This document shows, in pieces, positions 1 to 5,136 of a stretch of 9,974 nucleotides of DNA (position 1 is the stretch's first letter; each line of letters begins with the position of its first letter). The position numbers were made by a program, and so were the translations under genes. Below the pieces are notes generated by a model. The model was not told the origin of the DNA. It worked only from the letters and a program-made list of their open reading frames with translations, and searched no databases. Source of the stretch: JBGSMF01 sp041740315 (GTDB lineage Bacteria > Chloroflexota > Anaerolineae > Fen-1058). The stretch covers positions 1 through 9,974 of the forward strand of contig JBGSMF010000407.1 in assembly GCA_041740315.1 (NCBI GenBank), given 5' to 3'.

Positions 1-835
1 CGCGGCTGTGGCCGCCGCCGCCAAAGTGAGCAGCAACCGCGCCCACGTCAATATCGTCGCTGGTGCTGCGCGCCACCAGTTGGATGCTGGCATCAAAAGC
101 CACCAACACAAACAACGCGGCCGGCTCTAGTGTATCACGCAGGCGGTGAGCCAGGGTAGAAATCTCTTCGGCGTGGGTATCAGCCTCAATGGCCGACACG
201 ACCACCTTGTGGCCGGCCAATTCGTATGTCTGCACCACCTCCAGCATCCGGTCGTACAGCCTGTGCTGCGCCTCGGAGAGGGGATGGTGCAAAAAGTCAT
301 TGACCACTTGCAGGTTAGCGCCGTGTTCCATCAGCCAGGCGGCGGCGCGCGCGTCGCGCGGGGTGGTGGTGATGTACGACAAGCTACCCGTGTCTTCGTA
401 AATGCCCAGCAGCAGCAAAGTGGCCTGCGCCGGCGTCAATGCGGCCGTGCCGGCCACCATTTGCTCTACCAGCAGCGTCGTCGTCGCGCCAATGGGGTCG
501 CCGCTAAAGGTCCAGCCGGGGGGCAAATCTCGCGCCAGTGGGTGATGATCGAGGATGTGCACGGGCGTGGCAGCCGAGACGCCCCTGATGGCTACCAGAC
601 CTTGCGTATCCACCAAAATGACCTGCTCCAGCTTTTGGCGGCCCAGTTCGGCCGCCTCCACAAACGGCAATTCGTCACGGTACAGCGTGACAAACGACTT
701 GACGTTGCGGTTGCAGCGGCGCGGCAAGACCGGCACCGCCGCAGGATTGAGCAGCGCTGCTCCCAATTGAGAAGCGACGGCGTCAAAATCGGCGTTTTCG
801 TGGGTTAGGATAACGGTCAGCGCGCGGTTGGGCAT
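1..835 (-). CDS. DHH-domain phosphoesterase, N-terminal part of a probable DHH-CBS-poly(A) polymerase/tRNA nucleotidyltransferase fusion (partial)
   Basis: Read on the minus strand from ATG at 835-833, the frame stays open for 278 codons to the window edge, so the C-terminus is missing. The protein opens with MPNRALTVILTHENADFDAV, in which D16 and D18 form DHH motif I. D76 (VILVDTQ) is motif II, the DHH signature is LDHH at 95-98, and D148 lies in YEDTGSL. The DHHA1-type glycine motif GGGGHSR (272-278) ends at the edge. DHH proteins are metal-dependent phosphoesterases. The phrase PVLPRRCNRNVKSF after the first motif recalls the long fusion proteins that join DHH, CBS pair and class II nucleotidyltransferase domains to add A or CCA to tRNA or RNA; this is family knowledge, and the polymerase part is not visible. 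A stand-alone oligoribonuclease/pAp phosphatase-like protein is the alternative. A modest AAGG lies 9 nt before the start. The open plus-strand frame at 146-808 is a shadow of this gene. Confidence 0.85.
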   Translation of the reverse strand, partial: MPNRALTVILTHENADFDAVASQLGAALLNPAAVPVLPRRCNRNVKSFVTLYRDELPFVEAAELGRQKLEQVILVDTQGLVAIRGVSAATPVHILDHHPLARDLPPGWTFSGDPIGATTTLLVEQMVAGTAALTPAQATLLLLGIYEDTGSLSYITTTPRDARAAAWLMEHGANLQVVNDFLHHPLSEAQHRLYDRMLEVVQTYELAGHKVVVSAIEADTHAEEISTLAHRLRDTLEPAALFVLVAFDASIQLVARSTSDDIDVGAVAAHFGGGGHSR

Positions 836-863
836 TTACACACACCTTGCTAACAATACGAAA

Positions 864-885
864 GTAGTCACGACTTTAGTCGTGA
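864..885 (+). repeat. REP-like hairpin, left copy
   Basis: GTAG at 864-867 is followed by an 8-bp perfect stem: TCACGACT at 868-875, a TT loop, and AGTCGTGA at 878-885. It lies just beyond the stop codon of the transposase gene, between it and the DHH gene start. The same unit recurs inverted at 1500-1521. Confidence 0.9.
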
Positions 886-893
886 TAAAATTC

Positions 894-1490
894 CTAATCA
901 TCCCAACCCTTTCCAAACTCGCCTGGCAGATAGGTTTGCCATTTCTCGCGCAACCATTCACGGCCATGTGTTTCAAAATACACATGGACACTTGACCAAA
1001 GCCATTCATAGGGATCATCAACATAGTTGTGCTTGATGGGGTTGGTGTGAATATAGTTCAAAGCGTGATAAAAATGCTTTTCATTGCGAATCATCTGGTC
1101 GGCAAATCTAAACCACACTTGGCGGCCTGTTTGTTGATCAGCTAAATTCCATTCGCGTGAAGTAGAGCCGTGCAATTGCTTGAGAGCCGCCGATACGTGA
1201 TCCAGCGACCCGACGCCAACCAAGATATGATAATGGTTGGGCAAAATAACCCAACCAAATACTTGGGCCTGAATGTTCTCCATCGCAACAATCAGGCGAG
1301 ACTCAAAATCGGTGCGGCGGTCAGGCAAAGCCATAACAGGTGCGTGCTCAAAGTTGGCAGCGGTGATCAAATACCCCCCTGCCTCGCGGAATGGATGTGG
1401 CGGGGCATGATAGGGATAACCGCGCTCGCGGCGCTGGCGCACAACCTCGGCACGCTCTTCTGGTGTCAGCTTGCGATATTCGTAAGGCAT
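894..1490 (-). CDS. REP-associated tyrosine transposase (RAYT), Y1/HUH superfamily
   Basis: A 198-residue protein read from ATG at 1490 to TAG at 894-896; this is a normal full length for a single-domain Y1 transposase. The HUH metal-binding motif is H86-Y87-H88 in LPNHYHILVG, and the probable catalytic tyrosine is Y146 in ALNYIHTNPIKH. Y1 transposases nick single-stranded DNA through a 5' phosphotyrosine; RAYTs are the group linked to REP palindromes. The N-terminus (residues 1-35, rich in Arg, Glu and Pro) precedes the catalytic fold, and the C-terminal WLWSSVHVYF region resembles the usual tail of the family. No strong Shine-Dalgarno lies ahead of the ATG; the hairpin at 1500-1521 occupies that position and could limit translation (inference). 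No frameshift or missing key residue is seen, so the enzyme looks intact. Confidence 0.93.
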   Translation of the reverse strand: MPYEYRKLTPEERAEVVRQRRERGYPYHAPPHPFREAGGYLITAANFEHAPVMALPDRRTDFESRLIVAMENIQAQVFGWVILPNHYHILVGVGSLDHVSAALKQLHGSTSREWNLADQQTGRQVWFRFADQMIRNEKHFYHALNYIHTNPIKHNYVDDPYEWLWSSVHVYFETHGREWLREKWQTYLPGEFGKGWDD

Positions 1491-1499
1491 GATATTGGG

Positions 1500-1521
1500 T
1501 CACGACTAAAGTCGTGACTAC
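1500..1521 (-). repeat. REP-like hairpin, right copy (inverted)
   Basis: Read on the minus strand, this is GTAG (1521-1518), then TCACGACT, a TT loop and AGTCGTGA, matching the copy at 864-885 base for base. The two copies face outward around the transposase gene, with GTAG on the outside of each. This one begins 10 bp upstream of the transposase start codon. Confidence 0.9.
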
Positions 1522-1639
1522 GCTTTCTCTTCCCTATGAAGCATTATACTCCAAGTAGGAATTTATGGGCAGGCAGTTGTTGTGAAAGTGGTGATACAAT
1601 ACAAGCAACATTCGCCCCCCTCTGTAAAGGAAGTGAAAA

Positions 1640-2536
1640 ATGACACTGAGCCGTAAATCAAATTGGGCAAACTGGCTCATACTTTTAGCTATGACCATAA
1701 TCGCCATTGTGCTTGTGTCTTCATGTGTCGTCTCGCCCAAATCACCCCAACTAACACCGACAGCAACGCTCGATCTGGGCATCACGTGTGTGTCTGAAGC
1801 AGATGGCATGGTGCAAGTCTATGTACCGGCAGGCGAGTTTTTGATGGGTAACACAGATGACGCTCCTATAAGGTCGGTGCTAGGGGCAGAGATGCCACAA
1901 CATACAGCTTATCTTGATGCTTTCTGGATTGACCAGACTGAGATCACAAACGCCATGTATGCCAGGTGTGTTGCGGCAAAAGCTTGCCAGCCACCACTCC
2001 CAACAAAAGTGGATATGCACTATAGCTTCTATGGGGATTCACACTATGACAATTATCCAATGGGCTATGTTTCATGGTACGATGCCAAGAACTATTGCGA
2101 GTGGGTCGGGCGGCAGTTGCCGTCTGAAGCGCAATGGGAAAAGGCAGCCCATGGGACGGATGGACGGCTTTATCCGTGGGGCAACGAGCCAGTCGCAGGC
2201 AGCTTGCTCAATTTTTGCGATGTTAATTGTATTGGGGATTGGCGAAATAGTTCGGTGGATGACGGTTATGCCTTTACTGCGCCAGTGGGCAGTTACCCGG
2301 CCGGCGCCAGTCCCTATGGTGTGCTGGATATGGCCGGCAATGTGGCCGAATGGGTTGAAGATTGGTACCACGAGTATCCAAGCGCAACTTGCAAGATTGA
2401 CACACTTTACACAAAGTACAAGGTAACACGTGGCGGCAGTTGCCTGCAGAGCGAAATATCTGTTGCCAGTGCTCTCCGTGGTGCTCTCCCACCAGAATAC
2501 AGTGCTTTCTATCTTGGCTTCCGCTGTGCAGAGTAG
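1640..2536 (+). CDS. SUMF1/formylglycine-generating-enzyme-like domain lipoprotein
   Basis: A 298-residue protein. Residues 1-28 form a lipoprotein signal peptide: basic start (R5, K6), hydrophobic stretch 13-26, then VSSC with the lipid-accepting Cys at 29, so the protein is probably anchored on the outer face of the membrane. The rest (about 55-298) is a SUMF1/FGE-sulfatase fold: PAGEFLMG (63-70), RQLPSEAQWEKAA (158-170), YPWGN (178-182), GNVAEWVEDWY (233-243), RGGS (264-267) and the terminal GFRCA (293-297). True formylglycine-generating enzymes need a Cys pair a few residues after GGS. Only C268 is here and the second is replaced (SCLQSEISVAS), so sulfatase activation is unlikely and the role is unknown; family members are often sensor or binding proteins or oxidoreductases. 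A clear AAGGAAG sits 6 nt before the ATG. The gene looks richer in A/T than its neighbours, suggesting acquired or accessory DNA. No sulfatase gene is nearby. Confidence 0.9.
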   Translation: MTLSRKSNWANWLILLAMTIIAIVLVSSCVVSPKSPQLTPTATLDLGITCVSEADGMVQVYVPAGEFLMGNTDDAPIRSVLGAEMPQHTAYLDAFWIDQTEITNAMYARCVAAKACQPPLPTKVDMHYSFYGDSHYDNYPMGYVSWYDAKNYCEWVGRQLPSEAQWEKAAHGTDGRLYPWGNEPVAGSLLNFCDVNCIGDWRNSSVDDGYAFTAPVGSYPAGASPYGVLDMAGNVAEWVEDWYHEYPSATCKIDTLYTKYKVTRGGSCLQSEISVASALRGALPPEYSAFYLGFRCAE

Positions 2537-2573
2537 GCAAAAGAACAAGTTGGTCAACACTAGCTGCTTAACC

Positions 2574-2656
2574 TGTCATTCTGAACAAAGTGAAGAATCT
2601 TTTTACCTGGCCCATCAAGAGATTCTTCGGCGCAAAAAACGCACCTCAGAATGACA
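2574..2656. repeat. 83-bp imperfect inverted repeat, MITE-like
   Basis: Outer arms TGTCATTCTGA (2574-2584) and TCAGAATGACA (2646-2656) are perfect inverted repeats. Inner arms GAAGAATCT (2592-2600) and AGATTCTTC (2620-2628) add a second perfect 9-bp pairing. Sequences of this type (TGTCATTCTGA...GAAGAATCT) are recalled as a dispersed repeat in many bacterial genomes. It lies 38 bp after the SUMF1-like gene and could also stop its transcription, although no T-run follows. It codes for nothing credible. Confidence 0.75.
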
Positions 2657-2686
2657 CTGGGCTGAACAGTTACAAAAATTTCATTC

Positions 2687-2715
2687 TTGACAAAAACCGG
2701 GCAATGTTGTATTAT
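2687..2715 (+). promoter_or_regulatory. Strong sigma-70-type promoter with no protein gene directly downstream
   Basis: A perfect -35 TTGACA (2687-2692) is followed by an exact 17-bp spacer and TATTAT (2710-2715), five of six consensus bases. Transcription would begin near 2722-2724. No ribosome-binding site plus ORF follows; the next gene starts at 3217, beyond an intrinsic terminator at 2913-2939. The simplest reading is a promoter for a small non-coding RNA. Confidence 0.7.
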
Positions 2716-2885
2716 CTTTATTAGAATAATTGTTCTTTTCCAAACACATAAAAAACGCGGAGCGCAAATGTTGTAGCACTTGCGCCCGCTAACCCAGCAC
2801 GGCGAGCAAACCGCCACACCAGGCTGATGGCATGGTAACAGCTATCGGGATTTTTGCAACCACCGATTTTTCAATCATCAGTTAG

Positions 2886-2904
2886 GGCAGGTCTGAGACC
2901 TGCC
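2886..2904. repeat. REP-like palindrome, copy A
   Basis: GGCAGGTCT (2886-2894), one base, then AGACCTGCC (2896-2904): a perfect 9-bp inverted repeat. It is followed by TTTACAGGG and the terminator hairpin. The palindrome-ACAGGG-hairpin arrangement recurs at 6852-6898 and, in related form, at 3127-3192 and 7812-7832. Confidence 0.75.
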
Positions 2905-2912
2905 TTTACAGG

Positions 2913-2939
2913 GCAGCGCGCCGTTTGCGCTGCTTTTTT
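2913..2939 (+). terminator. Intrinsic terminator
   Basis: GCAGCGC (2913-2919), a 7-nt loop, GCGCTGC (2927-2933), then TTTTTT (2934-2939). A GC-rich 7-bp stem followed directly by six T is a textbook rho-independent terminator on the plus strand. It closes the candidate small RNA and separates it from the HNH genes. Confidence 0.85.
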
Positions 2940-2942
2940 GTT

Positions 2943-3005
2943 CCCCCACCCGGCCCTCCCCGTCCTTCGACACGCTCAGGATGCGGGGGAGGGTGTGGGA
3001 GGGGG
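2943..3005. repeat. GC-rich imperfect inverted repeat
   Basis: CCCTCCCC (2954-2961) pairs with GGGGAGGG (2986-2993), CCCCCACCC (2943-2951) with GGGAGGGGG (2997-3005) apart from one central mismatch, and TCCT (2963-2966) with AGGA (2978-2981). The apex holds TTCGACACGCTCAGGA, a motif recalled from dispersed repeats in other genomes. The stretch from here to 3126 holds nothing else recognisable; frames open across it are by-products of the repeat. Confidence 0.6.
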
Positions 3006-3126
3006 CGCAGGGCCAGAACAATGCGCCCGCGTGTTGGGGGCGTCTGGGCTGGCAATGTTGGATGAAGCGTGGCAAGCGCCCCAACCCTGTGAGGCCACAG
3101 TGCATTAGGTCATATCAGAAAGAGCA

Positions 3127-3192
3127 GGATGGGCATCCCTATGCCCATCCGCACGGCCTGCCTGGAAAATTTGCCCCGCGCCAGGCAGGCCG
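3127..3192. repeat. Paired hairpins, REP-like copy D, just upstream of the HNH genes
   Basis: Hairpin 1: GGATGGGCAT (3127-3136), CCCT loop, ATGCCCATCC (3141-3150), a perfect 10-bp stem. Hairpin 2: CGGCCTGCCTGG (3154-3165), 15-nt loop, CCAGGCAGGCCG (3181-3192), a perfect 12-bp stem. The junction reads GCACGGCC, comparable with the AC-GG junction of the other copies. It ends 24 bp before the HNH start codon, so in RNA it would lie in the 5' leader. Confidence 0.7.
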
Positions 3193-3216
3193 CTAATGAA
3201 ACGAGAGAGGTAAACA

Positions 3217-3606
3217 ATGTCATCAAACGATTTGAAACAGTGTCCAAAATGCAAGCGCCTGTTGCCCGCAGCCGAGTTTTACGGGCGCTCCAAGTCAACG
3301 CGGTATAGCTGTTGCAAAACGTGCTTTAACGAACTCGCTACCATGCGGCTCAGGGCAGTCAAGCAGCAAGCGGTTGATTACAAGGGCGGCCAATGCGTGG
3401 TGTGCGGCTATGCCCGCTGCATTGCGGCCCTAGAATTCCATCACATCAGCGAGGACGGCAAGGATTTTAATATATCGCACAAATGCCTGTCATTCGAGAA
3501 ATTGATGCCAGAGCTAGACAAATGCATTCTTGTCTGTTCCAATTGCCACAGAGAAATACATGCCGGGTTGATTCCAGATGACCGACTTGGGGTGATGCTA
3601 TGTTGA
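3217..3606 (+). CDS. HNH endonuclease-like zinc protein, first of two tandem paralogues
   Basis: A 129-residue protein. Residues 9-36 carry a Cys-rich zinc module (C9-x2-C12 ... C33-x2-C36). Residues 58-117 form the HNH fold: C60-x2-C63, the H75-H76 pair in LEFHHI, then C107-x2-C110 and H111 in LVCSNCHREIH. HNH domains are treble-clef metal nucleases; the double His and structural Cys pairs are all present, so it may be active on DNA. It lacks any recognisable partner domain (RuvC, intron, restriction-specificity or phage packaging function), so the biological role is unknown. GAGAGAGG precedes the ATG with good spacing. The 3' end overlaps the next gene by 7 bp in another frame. The stretch VKQQAVDYKGG before the HNH core is identical in the neighbour, showing gene duplication. 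The gene looks AT-richer than the backbone. Confidence 0.85.
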   Translation: MSSNDLKQCPKCKRLLPAAEFYGRSKSTRYSCCKTCFNELATMRLRAVKQQAVDYKGGQCVVCGYARCIAALEFHHISEDGKDFNISHKCLSFEKLMPELDKCILVCSNCHREIHAGLIPDDRLGVMLC

Positions 3607-4133
3607 CATGCAAAAAATGTGGAAAAGACTTTGCATTTTGGGTGGTGATTGACGGCAAGAAACGAAGTTTGTGCAAAAGAAAATTTTGCCTGGATTGCTC
3701 GCCTTTTGGGCAGCACAACACACAAGACTTGACCAAGCCAGATACAGATTTATACCCATCATACAAACAATGTAAGGTATGCCTGCGCGTGCTGCCCATA
3801 TCCGAGTTCTACAAACGGCCCGACCGTAAAAATGGGACTTTGAGCCTTTGCAAAAACTGCCATAATAAATACACTGTGGCTAGAGCCAAAATGGTCAAGC
3901 AACAAGCTGTTGATTACAAAGGCGGCAAGTGCGTTGTGTGCGGATATTCACGCTGCATAGATGCCCTGGACTTTCACCACATTGATCCACAGAACAAGGA
4001 TTTCACATTCGGCTTGAAAAGATATCGATCTTTTAAAAATCTGCTTCCCGAGCTTGACAAGTGCATTCTCGTCTGTACCAATTGCCACCGAGAAATACAC
4101 TATGGCTTTATCCCTGCGCCAAACATCGGTTAA
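3600..4133 (+). CDS. HNH endonuclease-like zinc protein, second paralogue with an extra N-terminal zinc module
   Basis: A 177-residue protein starting at ATG 3600, 7 bp inside the previous gene, so translation is probably coupled. Three Cys-rich parts are visible. An additional N-terminal module has C4-x2-C7 and C30-x2-C33. A second (C58-x2-C61 ... C84-x2-C87) corresponds to the N-terminal module of the first paralogue. The HNH core has C111-x2-C114, H126-H127 in LDFHHI, and C159-x2-C162-H163 in LVCTNCHREIH. From about residue 58 it aligns with the neighbour almost without gaps. All expected HNH residues are kept. The extra module may alter DNA or partner binding (inference). The pair may belong to the stand-alone HNH proteins common in environmental bacteria, or be leftovers of a mobile element; no integrase or intron boundary is seen. 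Confidence 0.85.
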   Translation: MLTCKKCGKDFAFWVVIDGKKRSLCKRKFCLDCSPFGQHNTQDLTKPDTDLYPSYKQCKVCLRVLPISEFYKRPDRKNGTLSLCKNCHNKYTVARAKMVKQQAVDYKGGKCVVCGYSRCIDALDFHHIDPQNKDFTFGLKRYRSFKNLLPELDKCILVCTNCHREIHYGFIPAPNIG

Positions 4134-4140
4134 ATAAAAG

Positions 4141-4170
4141 AGTCCGCCTACTTGTGTGTAGCCGGGCTTT
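4141..4170. terminator. Probable bidirectional terminator between the HNH genes and tRNA-Arg
   Basis: AGTCCGCCTAC (4141-4151), a 6-nt loop and GTAGCCGGGCT (4158-4168) form an 11-bp stem with one mismatch and one G-T pair. On the minus strand it is followed by CTTTTATTT, a usable T-tract for ending the tRNA transcript. On the plus strand a short TTTAT follows. It starts 8 bp after the HNH stop and ends 4 bp from the tRNA 3' end. Confidence 0.6.
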
Positions 4171-4171
4171 A

Positions 4172-4243
4172 TACCCCAGAGAGGAATCGAACCTCTAAAA
4201 CGGGCTTAGAAGGCCCGTGTTATATCCATTTAACTACTGGGGC
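4172..4243 (-). tRNA. tRNA-Arg (anticodon UCU)
   Basis: Read from 4243 down, a full cloverleaf forms. The acceptor GCCCCAG pairs with CTGGGGT (first pair G-U). The D stem is GTTA/TAAC, and the anticodon stem is CGGGC/GCCCG around the loop CTTCTAA, giving anticodon TCT. The variable loop is 4 nt, and the T arm AGAGG/CCTCT encloses TTCGATT. The discriminator is A at 4172; CCA is not encoded and would be added by a nucleotidyltransferase. It decodes AGA. The 5' end overlaps the last 10 bases of the upstream protein gene, whose TAG stop is nucleotides 8-10 of the tRNA. It is probably the last member of the minus-strand operon, or has a promoter inside the preceding gene. Confidence 0.93.
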
Positions 4244-4659
4244 GTGTGATTCATCCCACCCTTGGCCACAAATTCCTCAAACGCCTCGAGGGACGGGAAC
4301 ACCTTGTCCGACAAAAAGCGCACCACCCAATTGGTCGCCAGCGGCGAGATGCAATACACCTTCGCTTGGCCCACATAGGCCGCCTGCCACATTTCGATGG
4401 CGGTGCCCATGCTGGCTCTGGGCACATAGGCCACCAGCGCGTCTACCTGGGCCGCCGCTTCAGACATTGAGATGAAAACCCGCTTGCCTTGCTCATCGGT
4501 ATAGCCGGGGCTGTCTGGGAATATCTCCCACGGGTCTATAATCTCTACGCCGGGCAAGTGATGCTTCAGCACTGCGGCGATCCGCCGGCGATAGCTCTGG
4601 TCGTCCACGCCGTCATCCAGGCGCGAGCCTTGCATAATGCCGGCGATAAAAACTTTCAT
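4234..4659 (-). CDS. Nucleoside 2-deoxyribosyltransferase-like protein
   Basis: A 141-residue protein from ATG at 4659. A longer frame from TTG at 4677 exists, but it overlaps the previous gene and has no ribosome-binding site, while the ATG opens directly on the typical first beta strand (MKVFIAGIMQGS). The fold matches the Rossmann-like deoxyribosyltransferase family: a FIAGIMQGS substrate loop at 4-12, D73 in AQVDALVAYVP, and GTAIEM at 85-90, where E89 is in the position of the family's catalytic Glu. Such enzymes cleave or exchange the N-glycosidic bond of deoxyribonucleosides, and relatives act on other nucleotides. IIDPWEIFPDS (40-50) lies between. The actual substrate cannot be told. 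The gap to the upstream gene is 10 bp. The C-terminal codons run 10 bases into tRNA-Arg. Confidence 0.75.
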   Translation of the reverse strand: MKVFIAGIMQGSRLDDGVDDQSYRRRIAAVLKHHLPGVEIIDPWEIFPDSPGYTDEQGKRVFISMSEAAAQVDALVAYVPRASMGTAIEMWQAAYVGQAKVYCISPLATNWVVRFLSDKVFPSLEAFEEFVAKGGMNHTPQ

Positions 4660-4669
4660 GCGCCGCTCG

Positions 4670-5113
4670 TCAATCAAAGATTGGGCGCAGGCCCTTGTAC
4701 ACCGTCCGCCCGCCTATCGCCTTGAGGATCAGCTCGGCGTTTTTGCCAATCTTGTCGGCCAGTTGATTGGGCGTCATGGCCTCGTTGCCGTTCACCATAA
4801 ACACCCGAAAGATGGCATCTACCACCGATGTATTGGGCGTGATAAAATCGGCCTGCTTGCTGCAATGCGAGCGCAGGTAAAACACCAGGCCGTCCATTTG
4901 CTTCACTTCGGCCGTGTGCGGGTTGACCCAATCAATCTGGTCAATATCTTGCAGTTCTTCTGCCTCGCGATGTTGAGGGCACAGGTGGCTGCGCAAATAC
5001 ACCCGCATTTCGCGCTGGTTCCGCTCCCACCACTCAAAGTCAATGTGAAACGGCGTGTCAACCGTCGGCTTGAGCAGACGAAGTGGGCGGGGGGCTGTGG
5101 GTTGATCAGGCAT
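4670..5113 (-). CDS. Conserved protein of unknown function, possible C-terminal winged helix
   Basis: A 147-residue protein. ATG at 5113 is chosen over GTG at 5116 because GGAGAAG lies 7 nt before it. The N-terminal half is charged and aromatic (FHIDFEWWERNQREMRVYLRSHLC in pieces around 22-45) and includes C45 and H48 in LCPQHRE. The middle IDWVNPHTAEV (about 60-70) precedes LVFYLRSHC. The C-terminal about 45 residues (MTPNQLADKIGKN ... ILKAIGGRTVYKGLRPIF) look like a small helix-turn-helix ending in a beta wing, suggesting nucleic-acid binding; this is inference. No named family is recognised. It lies 23 bp after the 524-residue unknown gene and 10 bp before the deoxyribosyltransferase-like gene, so the three are probably co-transcribed. 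Confidence 0.75.
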   Translation of the reverse strand: MPDQPTAPRPLRLLKPTVDTPFHIDFEWWERNQREMRVYLRSHLCPQHREAEELQDIDQIDWVNPHTAEVKQMDGLVFYLRSHCSKQADFITPNTSVVDAIFRVFMVNGNEAMTPNQLADKIGKNAELILKAIGGRTVYKGLRPIFD

Positions 5114-5136
5114 CACTCTTCTCCGGGTTTATCCTA

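Larger units (their letters stand above)
864..1521 (-). mobile_element. RAYT/REP unit: tyrosine transposase gene flanked by inverted GTAG hairpins
   Basis: A single transposase gene (894-1490) is enclosed by two copies of the same short hairpin in opposite orientation (864-885 and 1500-1521). Each copy has a GTAG tetranucleotide at its outer foot. This is the classical arrangement of REP-associated tyrosine transposases, in which the Y1 HUH enzyme recognises the tetranucleotide plus the adjacent hairpin. The unit is 658 bp and contains nothing else. The copies are close to perfect, so the unit may be young or still active, but activity cannot be judged from sequence. No target-site duplication is apparent, as expected for HUH chemistry. 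Confidence 0.8.
2722..2939 (+). ncRNA. Candidate structured small RNA of about 218 nt, family unrecognised
   Basis: The span is defined by the promoter at 2687-2715 and the terminator at 2913-2939. The ATGs inside are closed at once by stops (for example ATG-TTG-TAG at 2768). Hairpin 1 pairs GCGG (2757-2760) and GCGCAA (2762-2767) with TTGCGCCCGC (2780-2789), a 10-bp stem with one bulged A and a 12-nt loop. A smaller stem pairs GGCG (2801-2804) with CGCC (2812-2815). CTGATG (2824-2829) can pair with CATCAG (2876-2881), enclosing ATCGG (2844-2848) with CCGAT (2863-2867). A REP-like palindrome (2886-2904) and the terminator hairpin complete the 3' end. It does not look like 6S RNA (the ends do not pair), SRP RNA, tmRNA or RNase P RNA, and no riboswitch core was recognised. 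The call rests on signals and folding by eye only. Confidence 0.5.

Noticed and set aside
146..808. 220-codon open frame on the plus strand
   Set aside because: Antisense shadow of the DHH gene, which has clear family motifs on the minus strand; the translated product is low-complexity Arg/Gln/His without a recognisable fold.
864..1521. Reading the two hairpins as ordinary terminators only
   Set aside because: Neither is followed by a T-run, and the GTAG foot plus inverted placement around a RAYT fits a transposition substrate better.
1562..1600. Promoter for the SUMF1-like gene (TACAAT at 1595-1600)
   Set aside because: Candidate -35 boxes lie at the wrong distance (9, 12 or 27 bp), so it is not listed as a feature.
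2722..2939. 6S RNA, SRP RNA, tmRNA, self-cleaving ribozyme or known riboswitch
   Set aside because: The 5' and 3' ends do not pair as in 6S; SRP and tmRNA signatures are absent; CTGATG lacks the remaining hammerhead core; no riboswitch consensus was seen.
2854..3108. 84-codon frame in the repeat-rich gap
   Set aside because: It translates the REP-like palindrome, terminator and GC-rich inverted repeat (phrases such as HAQDAGEG come from the repeat); no ribosome-binding site.
2574..3192. CRISPR array
   Set aside because: Several repeats are present, but they differ in sequence and are self-complementary, without regular spacing or uniform spacers; no cas gene is nearby.
4660..4677. TTG start adding six residues to the deoxyribosyltransferase-like protein
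   Set aside because: It would overlap the previous gene, has no Shine-Dalgarno, and the family begins at the MKVFIAG strand.
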